A stretch of DNA of 64,000 nt. It comes from Bacillus sp. B-jedd. Its GTDB lineage: Bacteria > Bacillota > Bacilli > Bacillales > Cytobacillaceae. Each line of letters starts with the position of its first letter. Within the stretch, counting starts at the first letter, position 1. The translations under genes were made by a program, and so were the position numbers. The stretch lies in assembly GCF_000821085.1 (NCBI RefSeq), contig NZ_CCXR01000001.1, positions 496,001 to 560,000 on the forward strand, in the 5' to 3' direction. Positions 49,518 to 58,600 of the stretch are shown here, piece after piece. The notes under the pieces are model-generated. The model was given only the letters and a program-made list of their open reading frames with translations. It made no database searches and had not been told where the DNA came from.

Positions 49518-50408
49518 TTATATATTGCTCATGAGACGTTTGAGAATCCGCTCGTAGTCGTCGAGGTCGATGCCGGGGGCGAATTGTTCTGGTTTTTCTT
49601 CGAAGTCCGGTACTGGTGCGCCTTCAGGCATCCCGTCTATGACGTGGAGCGGTTCTCCTGTTTCGGGGTTGGCGCCTTTCCAAATTTGGCTGATGTCCCG
49701 GTAATCGGGTTCGCCCCAAGTGTAAAGGACGTTGTAAAGGCCTTGATCCATGAATTTCTTGGCATAATCGAATTTATTATTATCAAGACTGGGAAGCGGG
49801 AGCATTTTTCCAACATCCACGCCTGTCGCGACTTCCAGTGCTTTTGCATAGGCGATGATATGGGTTCCGCCCCGTACGAGCAGGTAGCCGATCATTTCCC
49901 TTGCGACAGGGTTGTTGGTCATTTCATATACACGCATTTTGTGCGTCCTGGCGCCAATTTCAAGTAAATAATTATGGAGAAGGTCGGCCACCAAGTTTCC
50001 GCTGTTAGTTACGAATTCGCCATTCCAAGGACGTCCCATTCCATCTCCGGGATAGGCTGTCTGGGCCGTCGTCGTAAAATGGAGGGAGTACCTGGCGTCT
50101 TTTCCATTCATAAGCGGAGCAAGGTCGGGATCCGCCGCGAACGTATTGCCAAAGGAAAGCAAATTGATTGTGTTCGCAACAAGCTCAACATGGCCAAATT
50201 CCTCCGCAGTAATGCTCGCGATAACATCATAAAAGGGCTTCAGTTTCTTTTTGCCGCGGAAGTTGAATGATTGGAACATATAATTATTTAAAGTAGACAT
50301 CTCGCCGAATTTTCCCCCGAGCAGTTCCTGGACTGCGGCTGCGGCATTCGGGTCCCCGTGTTCGGGCCGTGGCAATTCAATAGCAATCCTGTTGACGCGC
50401 TTCATCAT
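49518..50408 (-). CDS. Manganese catalase
   Basis: Encodes 296 residues of the non-heme dimanganese catalase family, breaking down hydrogen peroxide. The four-helix metal site is visible as QELLGGKFGEMSTLNNYM (Glu36) and ITAEEFGHVELV (Glu70, His73), with later ligands in LLEIGARTHKMRVYE and GTHIIAYAKALE. C-terminal residues form the usual extended tail. ATG 50408 has GGGGGTGG six bases upstream. Mn catalases of Bacillus are often spore-associated, and the next gene upstream on the same strand is a DUF2642 protein, which fits a sporulation setting. Confidence 0.93.
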   Translation of the reverse strand: MMKRVNRIAIELPRPEHGDPNAAAAVQELLGGKFGEMSTLNNYMFQSFNFRGKKKLKPFYDVIASITAEEFGHVELVANTINLLSFGNTFAADPDLAPLMNGKDARYSLHFTTTAQTAYPGDGMGRPWNGEFVTNSGNLVADLLHNYLLEIGARTHKMRVYEMTNNPVAREMIGYLLVRGGTHIIAYAKALEVATGVDVGKMLPLPSLDNNKFDYAKKFMDQGLYNVLYTWGEPDYRDISQIWKGANPETGEPLHVIDGMPEGAPVPDFEEKPEQFAPGIDLDDYERILKRLMSNI

Positions 50409-50504
50409 GTGGGCCACCCCCAAAAGGTATTTTCATATTGGTGAGTCAGTAAACATCTGTCTTTAAGGAGATCACAGAAATCACCAGCTTCACAAGTTAG
50501 CGGT

Positions 50505-50729
50505 CTATTCCATTACTAAGTCCGGATTGGGGACTACCCAAATGATTTGGGCTGTCCTAATGAAAAAGGTATTCCTTCCAAGCTCAACGACAATATGGTC
50601 AGGCTGCACGCCAGCAAGCCTTCCCCTCACCGGTCCCCTTGCCGTTTCCACCGCCACATTCGAACCTACAATGCCCGAAAGCGCCTGAAAAACATAAGGG
50701 TCGCTAATCTTCCACTCTATATGATCCAC
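50505..50729 (-). CDS. DUF2642-family protein
   Basis: Encodes 74 residues that form one small beta-barrel (SGIVGSNVAVETARGPVRGR, then LAGVQPDHIVVELGRNTFFI), typical of the DUF2642 family found in Bacillus spore-formers, including YuzF-like and coat-associated proteins. No signal peptide. It lies about 96 bases upstream of the Mn catalase on the same strand, so they may share a transcript. Function unknown. Confidence 0.8.
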   Translation of the reverse strand: MDHIEWKISDPYVFQALSGIVGSNVAVETARGPVRGRLAGVQPDHIVVELGRNTFFIRTAQIIWVVPNPDLVME

Positions 50730-50821
50730 ATTGATCCCTCCTGGCCATTATTCTTAGGAAGTATATGAGCGTAACAATCGATTTATATTTATTCCTGCAA
50801 AATTGAATTCCTGTGATGAAT

Positions 50822-50880
50822 GGGGACGCTACTGCTGCTCCATTCAACTTTCAATGAAGGGCTGAAACCGACCCCTTACT
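50822..50880. repeat. GGGGACGG-type palindrome, copy 17
   Basis: GGGGACGCTACTGC and GGCTGAAACCGACCCC frame TCCATTCAACTTTCAATGAAG. The outer arms have diverged. Confidence 0.7.
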
Positions 50881-50999
50881 TCACTTTAGAAATATATTAA
50901 TATAGTTTTACTTTTGTATGCGTTTTCATTTCTCCGTTGAAATATAGGAATGAAGGCAAGTTTTGATAGTATGTTTTATATAAAATAAAAGTTCAAAGT

Positions 51000-51017
51000 T
51001 TGTTCAACATTTCACAA
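51000..51017 (+). promoter_or_regulatory. Distal Rex/Fnr-like half-conserved operator
   Basis: TTGTTCAACATTTCACAA has a perfect right half (TTCACAA) and a 5-of-7 left half of the Rex consensus TTGTGAA-N4-TTCACAA. It is 142 bases, centre to centre, upstream of the better site at 51143. Confidence 0.4.
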
Positions 51018-51142
51018 ACTATTATTCCGTAAAGATGATATGATGTAAGTGAAAAGAGAGGAAGTGATTCTGAAAGAGTCGATGCTTCTTAAAACAAACG
51101 AGATAAGCAGAGCCAATTCGGTCTTTTATTTTTAAATAATCA

Positions 51143-51158
51143 TGTGAAAATATTCACA
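51143..51158 (+). promoter_or_regulatory. Rex/Fnr-type operator upstream of adhE
   Basis: TGTGAAAATATTCACA is a near-perfect inverted repeat fitting both the Rex operator (TGTGAA-N4-TTCACA) and the Fnr box (TGTGA-N6-TCACA). adhE is a classic target of the NADH-sensing repressor Rex and of anaerobic control in Firmicutes. Which of the two binds cannot be told from sequence. Confidence 0.7.
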
Positions 51159-51174
51159 AACTGTGACGATACTA

Positions 51175-51390
51175 TATAGGTTGAACTTAATAATTACACT
51201 CTTTAATTTGAGTAGCAGGTTGATTGGAGCTCAGGCATGTAGACTCCTGCGGGATTGAGCAGCAAGGGGAGACCCCACAGGAGCAAAGCGACGAGGAGGC
51301 TCCACTGATGCCCCGCGGAAAGCGAAATGCCCGGAGCGGAAATCAACTACAACGTTCACTCTTGAAAACCAATCTTTATTGCGATCTATT
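51175..51390 (+). mobile_element. 216-bp MITE-like repeat, copy 2, in the adhE leader
   Basis: From ATATAGGTTGAACTTAATAA through CATGTAGACTCCTGCGGGA to CGGAAATCAAC it is nearly identical to the element at 24171-24386. The right terminal repeat is no longer recognisable. It lies between the Rex/Fnr-like operator and the small ORF before adhE, so it is probably transcribed as part of the leader. Confidence 0.75.
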
Positions 51391-51439
51391 CGCATCCAAA
51401 AGCAATCAAAAAATAAAAACCAAAAAGGAGCGATGAAAA

Positions 51440-51667
51440 ATGATGCTATGTGAATGGCAAGACTTTAGCACTGATGCAGAAACGTACACATTGGAAGCTT
51501 TCGAAGAAATAATTGGCGATGAGTTCGAGGCGATGATGTTTAAAGAAGATAAAGAATTCCCGGCCTATATTTGGACAGTGAATTTTGTGGTGATCGTGAA
51601 ACGAAACGCGAAGATGTTTACCGATGTTTCTTTTGAAAAAATCCCAAGAAACCCAGTATGTGAATGA
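51440..51667 (+). CDS. Small acidic protein encoded in the adhE leader
   Basis: Encodes 75 residues, strongly acidic at the N-terminus (LEAFEEIIGDEFEAMMF), with a Trp/Phe/Val-rich core (YIWTVNFVVIVKRNAKMF). AAGGAG (51425-51430) lies nine bases before the ATG, a good ribosome site. It ends 57 bases before the adhE start on the same mRNA. I do not recognise a family. Position suggests a role linked to AdhE or simply a co-regulated small protein. Confidence 0.65.
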   Translation: MMLCEWQDFSTDAETYTLEAFEEIIGDEFEAMMFKEDKEFPAYIWTVNFVVIVKRNAKMFTDVSFEKIPRNPVCE

Positions 51668-51724
51668 TTGAGTAACTCGTTCGGCAATGGCCGGCCCGCT
51701 AAAAATGGAGATGGAGTGATTACG

Positions 51725-54307
51725 ATGGCAGATATGGCTGTGAAGGAAAATGCCGCAGTGATGGTTGATGAACTCGTAGAAAAGGGACTTCAGGCGCTTG
51801 AAGAATTCCGCACATTTAACCAGGAAGCGATCGACGAGATTGTAAAACAAATGGCGCTCGCCGGTCTCGACCAACATATGCCGCTTGCGAAAATGGCTGT
51901 CGAAGAAACGAAACGCGGCGTGTACGAAGACAAAATCATTAAAAACATGTTCGCGACCGAATATGTCTATCACAATATCAAATACAACAAGACTGTCGGC
52001 ATCATCAGCGAGAACGAGCATGAAGGGATGATTGAAATCGCCGAACCGGTTGGCGTCATCGCCGGGGTGACACCTGTGACAAACCCGACTTCCACTACCA
52101 TGTTCAAAGCACTCATTTCGATAAAAACGAGAAACCCGATCATATTCGCTTTCCACCCATCTGCGCAAAAATCAAGCAGTGAAGCAGCCAGAGTCCTAAG
52201 AGATGCAGCTGTTAAAGCTGGCGCTCCAAAAGATTGCATCCAGTGGATTGAAACACCGTCGCTCGAAGCAACCCAGCAATTAATGAATCATACGAAAATT
52301 TCACTTATCCTTGCGACCGGCGGAGCGGGAATGGTCAAGTCAGCCTACAGCTCCGGAAAACCGGCGCTCGGTGTCGGACCAGGGAATGTTCCCTGTTATA
52401 TTGAGAAAACCGCCAACCTTAAACAGGCCGTCAATGATCTGATCCTTTCAAAAACGTTCGACAACGGCATGATTTGCGCATCCGAGCAAGCGGTCATCAT
52501 CGACGAAGAAATCTACGCTGAAGCGAAAAAAGAAATGGCCGCCAATGACTGTTACTTCCTGAATGAAGAGGAAAAGCAGCTTGTTGAAAAGCTTGTCATT
52601 AACGAACACACCTGCGCGGTGAATGCGAAAATCGTCGGTATGCCCGCCTGGGAAATCGCAGCCATGGCCGGGGTTACTGTGCCGGAGTCAGTCAAGATTC
52701 TGGTGGCGGAATTAACCGGCGTAGGGCCGGATTATCCGCTGTCACGGGAAAAACTGAGCCCTGTCCTGGCGTGCTACAAAGTAAGTGGCCTTGAAGAAGG
52801 GCTGGAGCGGGCGGAAGAAATGCTCGAATTCGGCGGTCTTGGCCACTCGGCCGTCATTCATACAACAAGCCAGAAAGCGATTGAAGCATTCGGCCTCAGG
52901 ATGAAAGCCGGCCGGATCATCGTGAACGCGCCATCTTCCCAAGGGGCGATTGGCGACATGTACAATGCCTATATGCCATCCCTGACACTTGGCTGCGGAA
53001 CGTATGGCGGCAACTCTGTCTCAACAAACGTTGGGGCCATCCACCTTGTCAACATAAAAAAGGTCGCGAAGAGGAATGTGAATATGCAGTGGTTCAAAGT
53101 GCCTTCCAAGATTTATTTTGAAAAGAACTCGACTCAATACTTGGCAAAAATGCCAGACATCTCGAAGGCGTTCATCGTCACTGACCCGGGGATGGTAAAG
53201 CTCGGCTATGTGGATCGCGTCCTCTACTACTTGAGGAAACGTCCCGATTATGTCCATTGTGAAATCTTCTCTGATGTAGAGCCGGATCCATCGATTGAAA
53301 CAGTCCGGAAAGGGGCTGAAATGATGGCGAAATTCCAGCCGGACGTCATCATCGCGCTCGGCGGCGGTTCAGCGATGGACGCTGCAAAAGGTATGTGGCT
53401 GTTTTATGAGTATCCGGACACTGATTTCTTCGGGCTTAAGCAGAAATTCCTCGACATCAGAAAACGGATCGTCAAATATCCTCGCCTCGGGGAAAAAGCC
53501 CAATTCGTCGCCATTCCGACCACATCCGGGACTGGTTCGGAAGTAACTTCCTTCTCGGTGATTACGGATAAGGAAGCGAACACGAAATACCCGCTTGCGG
53601 ACTATGAACTGACGCCTGACGTCGCAATTGTCGATCCGCAATTTGTGATGACGGTGCCGAAGCATATTACCGCCGATACCGGCATGGATGTATTGACTCA
53701 TGCAATCGAAGCTTATGTGTCCTGCATGGCGAATGACTTTACTGACGGTCTGGCCATGAAAGCGATCCAGCTTGTGTTTGAATATTTGCCTAGGGCTTAC
53801 CGGAATGGTAACGATGAAGAGGCGCGTGAGAAAGTGCATAATGCTTCAACGATTGCGGGAATGGCTTTTGCCAATGCCTTCCTTGGCATTAACCACAGCC
53901 TGGCGCATAAGCTCGGGGCCGAGTTCCATATCGCCCATGGCCGCGCCAATGCGATCTTGATGCCGCATGTCATCCGGTATAACGCTACAAAGCCTAAGAA
54001 GTTCACTGCATTCCCGAAATATAGCCATTTTGTTGCAGATAAGCGCTATGCTGAGATCGCAAGGGTGCTCGGGCTTCCGGCAAAAACAACAGAAGAAGGC
54101 GTCGAAAGCCTGATTCAGGCAATCATCAACCTGGCTAAAGAACTCGACATTCCTATGACCATCGAAGCAAACGGAATAGAAAAAGAACAATTCGAAAGCA
54201 AAATCGGCCACCTCGCCGAACGAGCCTTCGAAGACCAATGCACAACCGCCAACCCTAAAATGCCGCTCGTAACAGAACTGGCCGAAATCTATAAAGCCGC
54301 CTATTAA
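51725..54307 (+). CDS. adhE: Bifunctional acetaldehyde-CoA/alcohol dehydrogenase
   Basis: Encodes 860 residues. The N-terminal half is a CoA-acylating aldehyde dehydrogenase (catalytic Cys in NGMICASEQAV); the C-terminal half is an iron-type alcohol dehydrogenase (GGGSAMDAAK for NAD, metal His in NHSLAHKLGAEFHIAHGRAN). The enzyme turns acetyl-CoA into ethanol in two NADH-using steps during fermentation and assembles into spirosomes. ATG 51725 has GGAG eight bases upstream; the frame opens at TTG 51668 but that start is less likely. Rex/Fnr-like operators upstream fit induction when NADH rises or oxygen falls. Length is normal. Confidence 0.96.
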   Translation: MADMAVKENAAVMVDELVEKGLQALEEFRTFNQEAIDEIVKQMALAGLDQHMPLAKMAVEETKRGVYEDKIIKNMFATEYVYHNIKYNKTVGIISENEHEGMIEIAEPVGVIAGVTPVTNPTSTTMFKALISIKTRNPIIFAFHPSAQKSSSEAARVLRDAAVKAGAPKDCIQWIETPSLEATQQLMNHTKISLILATGGAGMVKSAYSSGKPALGVGPGNVPCYIEKTANLKQAVNDLILSKTFDNGMICASEQAVIIDEEIYAEAKKEMAANDCYFLNEEEKQLVEKLVINEHTCAVNAKIVGMPAWEIAAMAGVTVPESVKILVAELTGVGPDYPLSREKLSPVLACYKVSGLEEGLERAEEMLEFGGLGHSAVIHTTSQKAIEAFGLRMKAGRIIVNAPSSQGAIGDMYNAYMPSLTLGCGTYGGNSVSTNVGAIHLVNIKKVAKRNVNMQWFKVPSKIYFEKNSTQYLAKMPDISKAFIVTDPGMVKLGYVDRVLYYLRKRPDYVHCEIFSDVEPDPSIETVRKGAEMMAKFQPDVIIALGGGSAMDAAKGMWLFYEYPDTDFFGLKQKFLDIRKRIVKYPRLGEKAQFVAIPTTSGTGSEVTSFSVITDKEANTKYPLADYELTPDVAIVDPQFVMTVPKHITADTGMDVLTHAIEAYVSCMANDFTDGLAMKAIQLVFEYLPRAYRNGNDEEAREKVHNASTIAGMAFANAFLGINHSLAHKLGAEFHIAHGRANAILMPHVIRYNATKPKKFTAFPKYSHFVADKRYAEIARVLGLPAKTTEEGVESLIQAIINLAKELDIPMTIEANGIEKEQFESKIGHLAERAFEDQCTTANPKMPLVTELAEIYKAAY

Positions 54308-54312
54308 AACAC

Positions 54313-54370
54313 ATGGACGGTTCCGCTCCTTCATTCAACTTTTGAATGAGGTGATGGAACCGTCCTTTTT
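54313..54370. repeat. GGGGACGG-type palindrome, copy 18, acting as adhE 3' hairpin
   Basis: GGACGGTTCCGCTCC and GATGGAACCGTCC frame TTCATTCAACTTTTGAATGA. This copy is followed by TTTTTTC, so it can work as a true intrinsic terminator of adhE. It starts six bases after the stop. Confidence 0.85.
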
Positions 54371-54438
54371 TCTTCATTAAAGAGACATATATCCTCCGAA
54401 AGTTTAAAAAAGTATAGCAGATATTAAAAGAGTGCTAG

Positions 54439-54452
54439 TGATAGCGCTTTCA
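54439..54452 (+). promoter_or_regulatory. CcpA cre site before the monosaccharide ABC operon
   Basis: TGATAGCGCTTTCA matches the cre consensus at 13 of 14 positions and lies 69 bases before the binding-protein start. Glucose repression of this importer is expected. Confidence 0.65.
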
Positions 54453-54520
54453 GGGGCTGTTCTTATGGAGCTATACTTGAGTTGTAGGCTATGAAGCTGT
54501 AAGAAAAAGGGAGGATCATA

Positions 54521-55636
54521 ATGAAGAGAAGCTGGAAGGTTATTTCTTTAGTTATTGCTGTGATGATGTTCATGGTTGTTGCCACAGGCTGCAATCAGTC
54601 CACTGGCGGAAAAAGCAAGAGCGGTGTAAGTGTAGGGATTGTTCTGCCGACGAAGGATGAACCGAGGTGGGTTCAGGATGAGCAGCGGTTCAAGGATGCA
54701 TTGAAGGGCACTAAGTACACAACTGAAATCCTGTTCAGCCAAGGTTCTTCAGCAAAGGAAAAAGAAAACGTTGAAACGCTTCTTAACAAAGGAATCGATG
54801 TCCTGATCATTTGCCCACATGATGGCGATGCTGCTGCGGCCGCGGTTGAAGAAGCGAAAAAGGATGGCGTAAAGGTTATTTCCTATGACCGCCTAATCAC
54901 GAATACAGACGCAATTGATTATTATGTTACATTTGACAGCCTGGCGGTAGGCGCCGCACAGGCACAGTATCTGATTGACAATGCGAAGGGCTCCGGCGTA
55001 CCGCTTTACCTTTATGCGGGTGCAGCGTCCGACAATAACGCATTCTTGTTCTTCGAAGGTGCATGGAAAGTCCTTCAGCCTAAGATTGCCGATGGCACAT
55101 TTAAAATTGCCAACTCAAGCGAAGCGATTGCCCTTAAGGATACAGCTGAGCTTTCCCGTGACCAGCTGAGCAAGATTATCGGCCAGGTGACAACGAACTG
55201 GGATCCAAACGAAGCGAAAAACAAAGCACAGACTCACTTGACAGCAGCTAGCGCAGATATGAAAGGCGATGTGGCAGTCCTGGCTCCGAATGATGGAACA
55301 GCGCGCTCGATCGCTGACGTTTTTGCAACAGATAATGAGATTAAGAGTTACACAGTAACAGGCCAGGATGCAGAAAAGGCATCCATCCAGTACATCATTG
55401 ATGGCAAACAGTCCATGACAGTGTTCAAGGATGTCCGCACACTTGTAAAAGATGCAATGGGTATGGCCATTGACCTTCTTGATAAGAAAGATCCTGAAAC
55501 AACAGGTTCCTACAATAATGGAAGCATCGACGTAAAAGCGAAACAAACAGATGTCATCGTTGTCGATAAGGAAAACGTCAAGAAAGAATTGATAGAGTCC
55601 GAGTACTACGAGGCGGGCGACTTTACAGGATTGTAG
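54521..55636 (+). CDS. Multiple-monosaccharide ABC transporter substrate-binding lipoprotein (ChvE-like)
   Basis: Encodes 371 residues of the periplasmic-binding type I fold, nearest to ChvE/XylF-type monosaccharide-binding proteins. The lipobox VATGC gives Cys24 as lipid anchor. Typical stretches are SVGIVLPTKDEPRWVQDEQR, IDVLIICPHDGDAAAAAVEE, KVISYDRLITNTDAIDYYVT and LYAGAASDNNAFLFFEGAWK. It delivers aldoses such as xylose, glucose, galactose or arabinose to the MmsA/MmsB channel encoded next. AAGGGAGG precedes the ATG. A cre site lies upstream. Confidence 0.9.
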   Translation: MKRSWKVISLVIAVMMFMVVATGCNQSTGGKSKSGVSVGIVLPTKDEPRWVQDEQRFKDALKGTKYTTEILFSQGSSAKEKENVETLLNKGIDVLIICPHDGDAAAAAVEEAKKDGVKVISYDRLITNTDAIDYYVTFDSLAVGAAQAQYLIDNAKGSGVPLYLYAGAASDNNAFLFFEGAWKVLQPKIADGTFKIANSSEAIALKDTAELSRDQLSKIIGQVTTNWDPNEAKNKAQTHLTAASADMKGDVAVLAPNDGTARSIADVFATDNEIKSYTVTGQDAEKASIQYIIDGKQSMTVFKDVRTLVKDAMGMAIDLLDKKDPETTGSYNNGSIDVKAKQTDVIVVDKENVKKELIESEYYEAGDFTGL

Positions 55637-55727
55637 TGAAAAAACATAAATCAGGCGGAATAGTGATAGATGCGTCTATCACTTTTTCGCCATTATGATT
55701 GCTGTTCCTTTTAGGGAGGGATTGTGC

Positions 55728-57248
55728 TTGAGCGAATACATTCTGGAAATGAACGATATTTCCAAAGAATTCACAGGAGTCAAGGCGCTCACAAATGTCA
55801 ATTTCAAGGTAAAGAAGGGCGAAATCCATTGCCTGATCGGTGAGAACGGGGCGGGAAAGTCGACACTCATGAAGGTGCTGAGCGGAGTCCATCCGTATGG
55901 AACCTATTCAGGCGATATTGTGTTCGAAGGAAGCGTCCAACAGTTCAGAAAGATCAGCGATAGCGTCAAGACGGGAATCGTCATCATTTATCAGGAATTG
56001 GCGTTATTTCCGGATCTGACGGTCTATGAAAATATTTTTGCCGGCAATGAAGTGAAACGCGGCGCGGTGGTGGACTGGAACCAGACCATTGTCCAGGCAA
56101 AAGAAATGCTGAAGAAGGTTAAACTCGATGTGAATCCGGAAACGCTTGTAAAGGATTTGAGCGTTGGGAAGCAGCAGTTGATAGAAATTGCAAAAGCGCT
56201 GAGCAAGGATGTAAAGCTGCTCATCCTTGATGAACCGACAGCCGCGCTGAACGAGGATGACAGCGAAAACCTCCTTAAGCTGCTGGGTGAACTGAAGGAG
56301 CAGGGCATTACCTGTATCATGATCTCCCATAAGCTGAAGGAAGTTATTTCGATTGCTGATAAAGCGACGGTTCTCCGCGATGGCCGGACGATTTGCACCC
56401 TGGATGCCGCCAAAGGCGAGGTCAACGAAAACGTCATTATCAAAAATATGGTTGGCAGGGAAATTGACGATATTTATCCGAAACGGCCCAATAAGGCAAT
56501 TGGCGAAACGATCCTCGAACTTCGGGACTGGTCCGCTTACTCCCCGCAACTTGGCAGGAACCTCGTGAAAAACGTCAATCTCCATGTGAAAAAAGGGGAG
56601 ATTATCGGGATAGCCGGCCTGATGGGCTCGGGCCGCACCGAGCTTGCGCTAAGCATATTCGGGAATCCGCGCTCCTATAAGCTGCAGGGCGGGCTGTTTG
56701 TCGACGGAAAGCCTAAGACGTTTTCTCATCCCAGCGATGCCATTAAAGCGGGCATTGCCTACGTGACGGAAGACCGGAAAGGGGACGGCCTGTTCCTGAT
56801 CCAGGATATTAAAAACAATATATCTGCGGCCAACCTGAAAAGGGTTTCCGAAAATGGCATCCTTAACGATAACGAAGAAGTCCGTGAAGTAACGAAATAT
56901 AAAAATAATCTATATGTGAAAGCGCCGTCCCTCGAACAGGTTGTCGGCAAGCTGAGCGGGGGCAACCAGCAAAAGGTTTCGCTCGGCAAATGGCTGTTTG
57001 TCGGGCCGAGGCTCCTCATTCTTGACGAGCCTACACGAGGGATCGACGTAGGCGCCAAGTTTGAAATTTACACGATTATGAACCAGCTGATCAGTGAAGG
57101 CATGAGCATTATCATGATTTCCTCGGAGCTTGGCGAGGTGCTGGGAATGAGCGACCGCGTGTATGTCATGGCTGAAGGCGAAATCAAAGGCGAGCTGTCC
57201 ATTGAAGAGGCGAACCAGGAAAATATCATGCAGCTCGCGACGCAATAG
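55728..57248 (+). CDS. mmsA: Monosaccharide ABC transporter ATP-binding protein (MmsA/GguA type)
   Basis: Encodes 506 residues with two ATPase domains, as in MglA, XylG and GguA. The first has Walker A GENGAGKSTLMK, signature LSVGKQQLIEIAKAL and Walker B LLILDEPTAAL. The second has a degenerate Walker A (GLMGSGRTEL), signature LSGGNQQKVSLGKWL and LLILDEPTRGIDVG. This asymmetry is normal for the family. TTG 55728 is chosen with GGGAGGG seven bases upstream. It is the second gene of the importer. Confidence 0.93.
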   Translation: MSEYILEMNDISKEFTGVKALTNVNFKVKKGEIHCLIGENGAGKSTLMKVLSGVHPYGTYSGDIVFEGSVQQFRKISDSVKTGIVIIYQELALFPDLTVYENIFAGNEVKRGAVVDWNQTIVQAKEMLKKVKLDVNPETLVKDLSVGKQQLIEIAKALSKDVKLLILDEPTAALNEDDSENLLKLLGELKEQGITCIMISHKLKEVISIADKATVLRDGRTICTLDAAKGEVNENVIIKNMVGREIDDIYPKRPNKAIGETILELRDWSAYSPQLGRNLVKNVNLHVKKGEIIGIAGLMGSGRTELALSIFGNPRSYKLQGGLFVDGKPKTFSHPSDAIKAGIAYVTEDRKGDGLFLIQDIKNNISAANLKRVSENGILNDNEEVREVTKYKNNLYVKAPSLEQVVGKLSGGNQQKVSLGKWLFVGPRLLILDEPTRGIDVGAKFEIYTIMNQLISEGMSIIMISSELGEVLGMSDRVYVMAEGEIKGELSIEEANQENIMQLATQ

Positions 57249-57261
57249 GGAGGTAGAACCT

Positions 57262-58437
57262 GTGAACTTTTTAACGGAAGCAAGATCATTAGTCAAAGAA
57301 AACATCCGGGATTATGGCATGTATATTGCCCTCTTCGTTATCATGCTTACCTTCTCGGTCATGACAGACGGGTTGTTCATGTCATCCCGCAACATTAGTA
57401 ATCTTCTTGATTCTACTGGTTATATCGCTGTTTTGGCAGTCGGCATGACGCTCGTCATTGTCATTCGCCATATCGATTTGTCAGTCGGTTTTGCCGCGGG
57501 CTTTATGGGCGCCATTGCCGCAATCCTTCTGACGAAAGCGGGGATTCCTTTTTATATCACGATTCCGATCATCCTGTTGCTCGGAATTATTATCGGGCTT
57601 TTCAACGGCCTGTTGATTGCCTGGTTCGGTATCCCGGCGTTCGTCGCGACCTTGGCCGGAATGCTCATTTTCAGAGGCGCGCTCCTGCAAGTGACGGAGA
57701 AAACAGGAACGATCATTATTAGGGATAAAGGCTTCAATGCCATCGGCAACGGGTTCATCCCTTCCTTGATGGAAGTAAACGGCTTGCATCTCCTTTCTTT
57801 GATATTAGGTGTTTTATGTATTTTAGTGTATATATACAGCGAAATTACAACGCGCAAAAATAAAATCAAATACCAATTTGATGTGGTTTCAAAAGAAATT
57901 TTCGCTCTGAAGCTCGTGTTCGTCTCAGGGATTATTGGTTATATTACCTGGATTCTTGCTGGCTACAACGGTTTTTCATGGACTGTTGTCATCATGCTGC
58001 TTGTCGTCGTCATCTATCATTTCCTGACGAAAAGGACAGTGCTTGGTAGACATATTTATGCGGTGGGAAGCAACCCGGAAGCTGCCCATCTGAGCGGCAT
58101 CAACGTCAATAAAATTACCTATATCGTTTTTGGATCAATGGGAATGCTCGCGGCACTGTCCGGCATCCTGTTTACGTCCCGGCTTCAATCGGCGACGACC
58201 ACTGCGGGTACGCTGTTCGAGCTCGATGCGATTGCGGCGGCCTATGTAGGCGGCGTTTCCTCGGCCGGAGGAGTCGGAAAAGTATCGGGAGCGATCATCG
58301 GCGCCATCGTCATGGCCTCGCTCTCAAGCGGGATGAACCTGCTCGGCGTCGGCATTTCCTATCAATATATGATCAGGGGCGGCGTGCTCGCCGGCGCGGT
58401 TATTTTTGACGTCATGACGCGAAGGAAACGCGGCTAG
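57262..58437 (+). CDS. mmsB: Monosaccharide ABC transporter permease (MmsB/GguB type)
   Basis: Encodes 391 residues with about ten membrane helices of the branched-chain/ribose-type permease family. The conserved loop is AVGSNPEAAHLSGINVNKIT, and AAAYVGGVSSAGGVGKVSGA is typical. It has the extended central region (about 170-260) that marks GguB/XylH-type permeases compared with RbsC. GTG 57262 is used, with GGGAGG eight bases upstream, 13 bases after the ATPase stop; the frame open further upstream overlaps mmsA and is not coding. It completes the importer. Confidence 0.93.
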   Translation: MNFLTEARSLVKENIRDYGMYIALFVIMLTFSVMTDGLFMSSRNISNLLDSTGYIAVLAVGMTLVIVIRHIDLSVGFAAGFMGAIAAILLTKAGIPFYITIPIILLLGIIIGLFNGLLIAWFGIPAFVATLAGMLIFRGALLQVTEKTGTIIIRDKGFNAIGNGFIPSLMEVNGLHLLSLILGVLCILVYIYSEITTRKNKIKYQFDVVSKEIFALKLVFVSGIIGYITWILAGYNGFSWTVVIMLLVVVIYHFLTKRTVLGRHIYAVGSNPEAAHLSGINVNKITYIVFGSMGMLAALSGILFTSRLQSATTTAGTLFELDAIAAAYVGGVSSAGGVGKVSGAIIGAIVMASLSSGMNLLGVGISYQYMIRGGVLAGAVIFDVMTRRKRG

Positions 58438-58471
58438 ACACCTTGTTTAATAGAATAACAACCAACCATAT

Positions 58472-58495
58472 GAGGCATCCATACAAGGATGCCTC
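58472..58495 (+). terminator. Hairpin after the ABC operon, no T-run
   Basis: GAGGCATCC and GGATGCCTC pair perfectly around ATACAA. No T-run follows, so it may be a weak terminator or an mRNA-stabilising hairpin that allows partial read-through into the sensor genes. Confidence 0.5.
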
Positions 58496-58600
58496 GCTTA
58501 TTCAGGAACCCCCTCCGCGAATACCCTGACCCCCTCTGGCAAAATCAACAGCCATCCCACATCCCCCATAATGACTATTGTGAAAAAGCAGGTAGATGAT

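Noticed and set aside
49257..49967. 236-codon plus-strand frame overlapping hemolysin III and Mn catalase
   Set aside because: It crosses two well-supported genes and a palindromic repeat and its composition is not protein-like.
51446..52168. 240-codon minus-strand frame over the start of adhE
   Set aside because: Antisense shadow of adhE; the His/Phe-rich translation is typical of the reverse of an acidic coding sequence.
57163..57261. Upstream extension of mmsB into mmsA
   Set aside because: GTG 57262 has a clear GGGAGG and gives the normal N-terminus; the extension has no family similarity.
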